Source: an uncultured bacterium
GTDB lineage: Bacteria; Verrucomicrobiota; Lentisphaeria; Victivallales; Victivallaceae
Length of the DNA stretch: 64,000 nt
Direction: 5' to 3'
Assembly: GCA_900551245.1 (NCBI GenBank)
Contig: URVC01000010.1
Span: 24,209-88,208, forward strand
The notes beneath the pieces were generated by a model. That model was not told the DNA's origin. It made no database searches and saw nothing but the letters and a program-made list of their open reading frames with translations. The position numbers were made by a program, and so were the translations under genes. Every line of letters begins with the position of its first letter. The stretch's first letter is position 1. Positions 44,297 to 51,100 of the stretch are shown here, one piece after another.

Positions 44297-44360
44297 TTGG
44301 GGGGAATATGGGATCGGGGAACCGATTCGCTATGATCCGGCAAAGGAGGTGTTCCGCAAT

Positions 44361-44636
44361 ATGCTTCGTCTGGTCGCTTACGATGTGGCGAATGCGCGGC
44401 GTTTGCGCAAAGTGTCGGAAGTCTGTAAAGATTATGGACTTCGCATAGAATACAGCGTATTCGAGTGTGATCTGGAAGAGCAGGTGTTTCAAACGTTCTG
44501 GAGTCGATTGCTGGAGTTGATTGATCCGGAAGAGGACCGCCTGATATCCTATCGGATTTGTGCGGGGTGTGTGGCGGATATCCGCAGTGCGGGAGTTGTG
44601 GAGCGTCCGAGGAAGGTCTTGTTGTACATTATCTGA
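44361..44636 (+). CDS. cas2: CRISPR Cas2
   Basis: A 91-residue protein that scaffolds Cas1 in spacer integration. It begins with the Cas2 hallmark MLRLVAYDVANARRLRKV and contains YGLRIEYSVFEC as the second strand region. I chose the ATG at the canonical N-terminus, with AGGAGG about 11 bases upstream. An in-frame ATG at 44271 also has a good GGAG site and would overlap cas1 by 26 bases, giving a 30-residue N-terminal extension; I cannot exclude it. The array leader follows immediately. Confidence 0.88.
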   Translation: MLRLVAYDVANARRLRKVSEVCKDYGLRIEYSVFECDLEEQVFQTFWSRLLELIDPEEDRLISYRICAGCVADIRSAGVVERPRKVLLYII

Positions 44637-44841
44637 AAAGAAGGGAATTTTCGGCATGAGACAAAACCGGGATAAAAAGGGGGGCTCATGCCGAAATCAG
44701 GAAAGTACATCCTGTCATGAACTAAGGAGCAATTTTCCCGGAAGAATTTCCTTATATTTTTTGTGATGATAAGTATAAAATGGTTCTCCTGCCGAAATGA
44801 GCTTGCAAATTCCTGTAGAAGAAGCTATATTGAATGCCGGT
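44637..44841 (+). promoter_or_regulatory. CRISPR leader
   Basis: About 205 bases between cas2 and the first repeat, AT-rich near the array. It contains a 12-base inverted repeat (44649-44660 and 44685-44696, core TTTCGGCATGAG) and a further direct copy of the arm (CTCCTGCCGAAAT, 44786-44798, one mismatch). A TATAAA at about 44773 could be a -10 box for array transcription, but its -35 partner is weak. That this is the leader end follows from its position next to cas2 and from the decayed repeats at the far end. Confidence 0.65.
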
Positions 44842-46043
44842 ATCCAACCCGCCCCCAAAGCCGAAAGGCGTTTGAGACCCTATAGAAGTTTATGTGTTTC
44901 TTGGCGACACGCTCCGGAAGATCCAACCCGCCCCCAAAGCCGAAAGGCGTTTGAGACCATGACGATTGCAAAACAATCTCCCTTGTTTCCGGCAAGGTGA
45001 TCCAACCCGCCCCCAAAGCCGAAAGGCGTTTGAGACTGTTACCGGGGATTGCCGTCCCCTTTTTGTTTACAGTATATCCAACCCGCCCCCAAAGCCGAAA
45101 GGCGTTTGAGACACACTTCTTCAATATAAACAATGTCTTCGAATATTTTTTGATCCAACCCGCCCCCAAAGCCGAAAGGCGTTTGAGACTGTCCTGTTTG
45201 ATTTTCACACTTCACCTCACAGATATTTTTATCCAACCCGCCCCCAAAGCCGAAAGGCGTTTGAGACCCGCGTGTTGCGGTCTCGATTTCATTCATTACA
45301 TCATATGATCCAACCCGCCCCCAAAGCCGAAAGGCGTTTGAGACAGTATCCGATTTCCAAGGTATCCCAATTACCATTACTATCCAACCCGCCCCCAAAG
45401 CCGAAAGGCGTTTGAGACCTTTTGGTGATTGATTCTATGACGATCAAAGGAACTCTTTCATCCAACCCGCCCCCAAAGCCGAAAGGCGTTTGAGACATGC
45501 CAAGCTGCCATTTGTCTTTGCAATTGTCTTGCTCAACGATTGAATCCAACCCGCCCCCAAAGCCGAAAGGCGTTTGAGACTCTTCGTCGTTGATCGTGGT
45601 CTTGGTGATGTTGATAAGTTATCCAACCCGCCCCCAAAGCCGAAAGGCGTTTGAGACAAAATCTCACTTGCCAACTCGCGCACTTTCGGCCACTGATCCA
45701 ACCCGCCCCCAAAGCCGAAAGGCGTTTGAGACTTTAATAACTGGATCGTGATACATGAAAAAAAATTTCCTTGCTATCCAACCCGCCACGAAAGCCGAAA
45801 GGCGTTTGAGACTCATACAGCTTACCATCGGAAGCACGGAACAGCATCCCTTCTTATCCTCTCGCCACGGAAGCCGAAAGGCGTTTGAGACAACAGGACG
45901 GCGGCCGCAACCATGCAACCGCCCATGACGATCCCCCCCGCCACGGAAGCCGAAAGGCGTTTGAGACTTGTCCTGCCAGTCGATCATATCGGCCCAGATG
46001 TATTCCTGGAGCCCCCCATCCGAAGCCGTAAGACGTTTGAGAC
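44842..46043 (+). CRISPR. CRISPR array, 16 repeats, 15 spacers
   Basis: The repeat is 37 bases, starting ATCCAACCCGCCCCC and ending GGCGTTTGAGAC. Repeats 1-12 are identical. Repeats 13-16 (from 45776) carry growing numbers of changes, which marks the distal end. Spacers are about 36-48 bases. Repeat RNA can form a GCC-GAAA-GGC hairpin, and the last eight bases, TTTGAGAC, resemble the ATTGAAAC-type 5' tag of type III crRNAs, so transcription is on the + strand. No spacer was seen to match other parts of the window, judged by eye only. Confidence 0.97.
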
Positions 46044-46243
46044 GAATAGACCGCCTTGTCGTAGAGCCGGACCGCCGCCGGCGATTCCCCCCCAGCTCAA
46101 CAGGAAGCGTAATGTGTCAAGGGGGCAAAGGGGGATGAATTCTGCGACTGCAAATGCGCAACGGCATTTCATCGGAAAGTGATTTGAATGTACTATTCAT
46201 ACGCTTTACCTTAAATTTTTTTCAAAAAAAAAGAGAAGCGACA

Positions 46244-46272
46244 TTGACATTTTATCTCCGGCGTGGTATAAT
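46244..46272 (+). promoter_or_regulatory. Consensus sigma-70-type promoter
   Basis: A perfect TTGACA and a perfect TATAAT are separated by exactly 17 bases. It drives the GntR/LacI-type regulator and the downstream carbohydrate operon. The predicted start point is at about 46279, next to a direct repeat. Confidence 0.85.
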
Positions 46273-46280
46273 TAAATTGT

Positions 46281-46300
46281 AATGCTAACAAATGCTAACG
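46281..46300 (+). promoter_or_regulatory. Tandem 10-base repeat, operator candidate
   Basis: AATGCTAACA and AATGCTAACG lie head to tail, covering the predicted transcription start. A regulator bound here would block the consensus promoter. The likely ligand is the product of the first gene (autoregulation), an inference from position. Confidence 0.5.
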
Positions 46301-46318
46301 ACAGGTCGGTTTTCAAAC

Positions 46319-47374
46319 ATGAAAAAAGAGAAGTCGCCCGTTGCGGAATACATGAAGATCCGCCGCTATATGCTCAATTTTGTCGAGCAGGCGGGAGAAA
46401 AATCCGTACAGGCACCGACCATTCTGGAGCTGTCGCGGAAATTCGGAGTCAGTCGCCCGACGGTCAGCAAGGCGATGAAGATGCTGACCGATGACGGTTA
46501 CATTATCGGGCGCCCCGGTCTCGGCGCCTTTACCAATCCAGCGAAAATCAACCGCCTTCAGGTGACGAAATATAAAAATGTCGCTCTGATTGTCGGCGAC
46601 GGCATGATGGTTCATTTCGAGCCGTACTACCTGGAGCTCCTCGGGCGAATCGGAATCGGAATCGCCCGGCAGAATTTCAAGGCCAACTTCATCCAACTGC
46701 CCTCTCATCAACAGGAGGCCGCAGCGGAGGAGATTGCGGCAACTCCCTGTGACATCCTGCTCTGGATCTCTCCGCCGGAGGAGCTTTCCCCGGTAATCCG
46801 GCAGTTGCGGGAGAGAGGAAAACGGCTTGTTGTTCTGGCAAATACCCCGGACTGCAAGGAGGGAAATCTGTACTTCGATTACGAAGCCTTCGGATATCGG
46901 ATCGGGAAAAAACTCCTTGCGGAAGGGCGGCGGAACATCGCCTACTTGCTCAACACTCCTGCCTGGTCCCGGCCCCTGATCGGGTTGCAGAAGGCCTACC
47001 AGGAGGCGGGGATCACGCTGGATTCCCGTCTCTTTTTCCCCGATATGATTCAACTGTGGCCGAAACTGGAAAAACTGCTGAACGCTTCCGGCAAAGTTGA
47101 TGCAGTGTTCAGCGCGGTCTGCCCGACGAGCGTCTTTCTGCCGTTCTACCACAGCCTCTCTCCCCAAGTCCACTCGAGGGTGCGCTTTATCGTGGAGGAG
47201 GATGGGCAGCCGGCGGAATCGTTTTCCGGCTGGATCTTCCGCACTCCATTCCAGAAGATGGCGGACGAAATCTGCCGCCTCCTTGCTCTGGAGTGCGGCG
47301 GCATCCCTCAGGAACAAACCGGAATCGGAATCCCCATTGTGGAACAAGAGGTCAAGGATGGAGTGTATCTATGA
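46319..47374 (+). CDS. GntR/LacI-type hybrid transcription regulator
   Basis: A 351-residue protein. Residues 1-75 are a GntR winged helix-turn-helix (TILELSRKFGVSRPTVSKAM, LTDDGYIIGRPGLGAF). The rest is a LacI-type periplasmic-binding-protein effector domain (NVALIVGDGMM, YYLELLGRIGIGIARQNFK, NIAYLLNTPAWSRPLIGLQKAY), the architecture of AraR. It should bind a sugar and release its operator. The ribosome site is weak (AGGT), and an in-frame ATG nine codons upstream would be nearly leaderless. It heads an operon of a pseudopilin and three glycosidase-like genes; its stop overlaps the pseudopilin start as ATGA. Confidence 0.87.
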   Translation: MKKEKSPVAEYMKIRRYMLNFVEQAGEKSVQAPTILELSRKFGVSRPTVSKAMKMLTDDGYIIGRPGLGAFTNPAKINRLQVTKYKNVALIVGDGMMVHFEPYYLELLGRIGIGIARQNFKANFIQLPSHQQEAAAEEIAATPCDILLWISPPEELSPVIRQLRERGKRLVVLANTPDCKEGNLYFDYEAFGYRIGKKLLAEGRRNIAYLLNTPAWSRPLIGLQKAYQEAGITLDSRLFFPDMIQLWPKLEKLLNASGKVDAVFSAVCPTSVFLPFYHSLSPQVHSRVRFIVEEDGQPAESFSGWIFRTPFQKMADEICRLLALECGGIPQEQTGIGIPIVEQEVKDGVYL

Positions 47375-48132
47375 GACGGCGAGACAAGATTCCTGAACAC
47401 GGCGGTCCAACGGAGAAAAAATTTACATTGATTGAATTACTTATTGTAATTGCAATCATTGCAATTCTCGCATCGATTCTGCTTCCCGCCCTGGAGCGGG
47501 CGCGGTCGAAGGCGCGGGGGCTCAGCTGCGGCAACGCGATGAAGACACTTGGACTCGCCGCGACGCAGTATGCGGCGGATTTCGACGATTACTGGGTGCC
47601 GTACAACTATCCCGGCATCAGGAAATGGTTCGCGAATGAGACATTTCACCGGTATGCCAATTTTCCGCGAAATATGGAATCCCCGCAGTTTGTGCTCCGC
47701 AGTGCCCTCTGCCCGGAGCCGTTCGCAGAACAGGTGGACAGCTGGATTGACCCGCGTTACGCAAAACTGGAAAATGTCTATGGAATCCCTTACAGTGGGA
47801 ACGGTTGCGACTTCTATCCCGGGGGGAGCGGGATGGAGTACTCCCTCTTCCGGCTCAATAAAATCCGAACTCCGTCGAAGCGGTTCGGCTTTCTGGAAGG
47901 CTGCTGCGGCGGGCGTGTATACAACTACAGCAGTTCCTTGAATCACTGGCTGGCAGCCCCGCAGACTCAGGAAGAAGGCCGCGATGGAGTCATCGCCTAC
48001 CGCCACGGCGGCGTGCAGACCAATTGCATCTTCTTCGACGGCCATCTGGAAATGAGGTCGCATGCCAACGTTGACGGGACGAACTATTCCTCCTCGCACC
48101 CGAATTTTTTTCTCTGGAGACCATATCTGTAA
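47371..48132 (+). CDS. Pseudopilin-like protein
   Basis: A 253-residue protein with leader RRRDKIPEHGGPTEKK and then the helix FTLIELLIVIAIIAILASI. The soluble domain ends with NCIFFDGHLEMR. Lys precedes the mature Phe. The codons of the helix are notably AT-rich compared with the rest of the gene. Translation is coupled by ATGA to the regulator. It precedes a very large secreted GH2-like protein by 23 bases. Confidence 0.85.
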   Translation: MRRRDKIPEHGGPTEKKFTLIELLIVIAIIAILASILLPALERARSKARGLSCGNAMKTLGLAATQYAADFDDYWVPYNYPGIRKWFANETFHRYANFPRNMESPQFVLRSALCPEPFAEQVDSWIDPRYAKLENVYGIPYSGNGCDFYPGGSGMEYSLFRLNKIRTPSKRFGFLEGCCGGRVYNYSSSLNHWLAAPQTQEEGRDGVIAYRHGGVQTNCIFFDGHLEMRSHANVDGTNYSSSHPNFFLWRPYL

Positions 48133-48155
48133 ACAAAGAAAGGAGATTCTTCACC

Positions 48156-51100
48156 ATGCAGATTTCAAAACTCTCCATCCTGTCCGCGGCTCTTCCGCTT
48201 TTTCTGAGCGCCGCAGAGCCGGTGTTCTATGTGCCGATGGATGGTTCCGCGGACATCCTCGGCAAAGGGGGCAGCAAGGTGGCCGCCGGTATCGTCCGCG
48301 GTACGGCAGACTATCAGCCGGGCGTGATCGGTCAGGCGCTGGATGTAAGGCGCCAGGCTTACGATCAGGTCACGACAGCCACTTTCACCCGTCTGCCGGA
48401 ATGCGATACCGGTGACGGTACGATCGCCTTCTGGTTCAAACCGCACTGGAAGGAGACCGATCCGGAACAGTATCCGATCATCACCGGGCGCGACGATGCC
48501 TGGAAGTTTCGCTTCTATCTGCTGAAGTTGAAAAATGGACAGATCGAACTTTCAGTCTGCGTGCCGGGGCAGGTCCAGATCATCAAGAAGAATCTGTTCA
48601 AGCAGGAGGAGTGGGCTCACATCGCCTTCACCTGGAACCGGGCCGAAAATGAAGTCAGACTCTACATCAACGGCAAGGAGGTCGGCCACCAGACCCGGCC
48701 GGATGCGTACCGGAAACTGCCACTTCAGAAACTCAACTTCTTCTGCGGAACAGAGAACACCGACCGTTTCAAAGCCACTGTCGGAAACGGAGTGTATGAT
48801 GAAATCAAATATTTCGATCGAACGCTGGACGCGTCGGAAATCTTCATGATCGCTTCCGGCGGGAAGAAAGAGAAGACGATCTCTCTTTCTCTGGAGCCGG
48901 CGTGGCGCAATGGAGAGCGGCTTTCATTTGCGTTCCGTTCTCCTGAAGCGCGCCCTGCCGGACCGAAACGGCTCCTCGTTTTGAATGGGGCGGACGCAAA
49001 AAAAAAAATTACTCTTTCCGCAATGGGGGGCTCCGGAAGAGTTGCGCTGATTGTGGAAAACGGCGGAACGACGCAAACCGTGGAGTCCTGCTACACGCTT
49101 TCGCTCAACGTTCCGCATAAGCTCACGCTCGAACAGGCGGACCGGACGCTGACGTTCCTGCTGGACGATGCCTTGCAGGGCCGTTTTGCAATGGCGGAGC
49201 CCTTCGGAGACATCGTCTCGGCGGAGGGGGCGGAAGGAATTTCGCTCCTTCCGCCGGAAACCGTTCCGGCCGCGGACGAGACGAAGCGCCTCGCCGATAC
49301 AACGGTCCGCCCCGTGGAACAGCCGCTGTGGGATCTCGCCGATGCGCAGAGAACTGCCGACGGCGTCAGGCGTGGCGTCTGTCTGAACGGGTACTGGCGT
49401 GTCATACCTGTCAACGATTTCTCCTGGGCGCCTCCGCCGGGAGAGTGGGGATACATGCGCGTCCCCGGAAGTTTCCGTTCGCCGCTTTTTCAGATCTACC
49501 GCGACAGGAACGGGAAACTGGTATCCGCAAACTGGCAGTGGAACAATCGGAAGCTGATTCAGCACCGTGCCGGCTGGTATCAGCGGGTATTTGAGCTTCC
49601 GGCCGACCTGCGGAAAGGGGGGCGCATCTATCTGAACTTCACCAATCTCAACGCCGATGCCGGCCGTGTCTATCTGAACGGAAAGCTGGTCGACAGTTTC
49701 CGGCAGGACTTCAAAACCTTCACCGCAGTGCCGAACGCCCGCCGGATCGACGTCTCCGATCTGCTGGCGAAAGAGGGAAAAAATGTATTGACGCTGTTTC
49801 TCGACCGTCATTTCGTCGATCTGTGGCAGGGGGTGCCGAGCATCGGCGACCACGGTGAAATCGCGCTGGACGACGTGTGGCTGGAAAACGCGCCGGCGAA
49901 AATCGCTCTGAAAAGCGCGGTCGCCTTCCCCTCTTTCCGGAAGAAGAACGTTTCGCTGCGCGCCCGGATTCAGAATCCGACAGGCGAAAGAGGCCCCTGC
50001 GCTGTTCGATTCGATTTCCGGCGTGATGGAAAGACGCAGAAATCTTTCCTTCGCAAATTTACGCTGGATGGTTCGCCGGAGCAGCTGATTTTGTTTACGG
50101 GCACCTGGCGCGATCCGGTCCTCTGGAATGCGGAACAACCGAATCTCTACCGGATGAGTGTCGCGTTGATTCGGGAGGAACAGGAGGTCGATACCTTCCC
50201 CATGCAGGATTTCGGTTTCCGTGAGATGTGGGTGGAGAACGGTGAATTCCGTTTGAACGGCAACAAGATGCGACTGCGGATGTGGACGAGTCCGGGATTG
50301 AACCGGCTGCGTTACTATTACGGAAATCCACGGGCGGTCGGCCAGTATGTGGCGCATGTCAAAGAGATGAATTACGACACCGTCCGTTTCGACCCGTTCC
50401 GCAAGACCTCGCAGGTCGCCTGGAAGGACTATCTCAACGAATCCAACCGGCAGGGACTTTACAACCTTTTCCCGATGCCGCCCTACGAGGATGAGGAGCT
50501 GGTAGGCTATACGAAGGAGGTGGCCCGTTTTCTCGAACATTACGGCAATCATCCGACCATTTTGATGTGGTACACCGATTTCAACACCTGCAGTTATGCC
50601 TGGGGCCAGGATCCGGCCAAACTGAACGACACGGATTATATCCCCCTGGCCACTCTGCCGGCACGCAAACGGGCTCAGACTGCGGAAAAGGTGATGCGTT
50701 CTCTGGATCCGAGCCGGGAACTGTTTCAGCATGCGGGCGGCAATTCCGGGAAGATCTTCACCTCGATGAACTATCAGTCGCTCGGCACGCCGCTTCAGGA
50801 ACAGGAGGACTGGCCGAAGCAGTGGTCGGCAAGACACACCCAGCCGCTGATGGTGGTGGAATCGGCGTTCCCGTTCCCTGCCCAGTTCTGGCATTTCGAG
50901 ACGGGCGGCGCCGGCAGGACCGGATTTGAACTCGGTGCGGAACATGCCGCCCGCTACTTCGGTGACGCGGTGTTCGGCCGGGAGGCTCGACCGGTCCCCC
51001 ATGCGAGTACCTGGCTCAATTCGCCGTATGCGAGCTGGAACCGCAACATGTTTGATCTCCACGCGCTGTTCTACCGCAACGTGGTCAAAGCGTGGCGGGC

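Noticed and set aside
44797..45987. Open frames on both strands across the array, with repeated peptides such as RLSALGAGW or QTPFGFGGGLD
   Set aside because: They are translations of the CRISPR repeat; the period matches repeat plus spacer and there are no ribosome sites.
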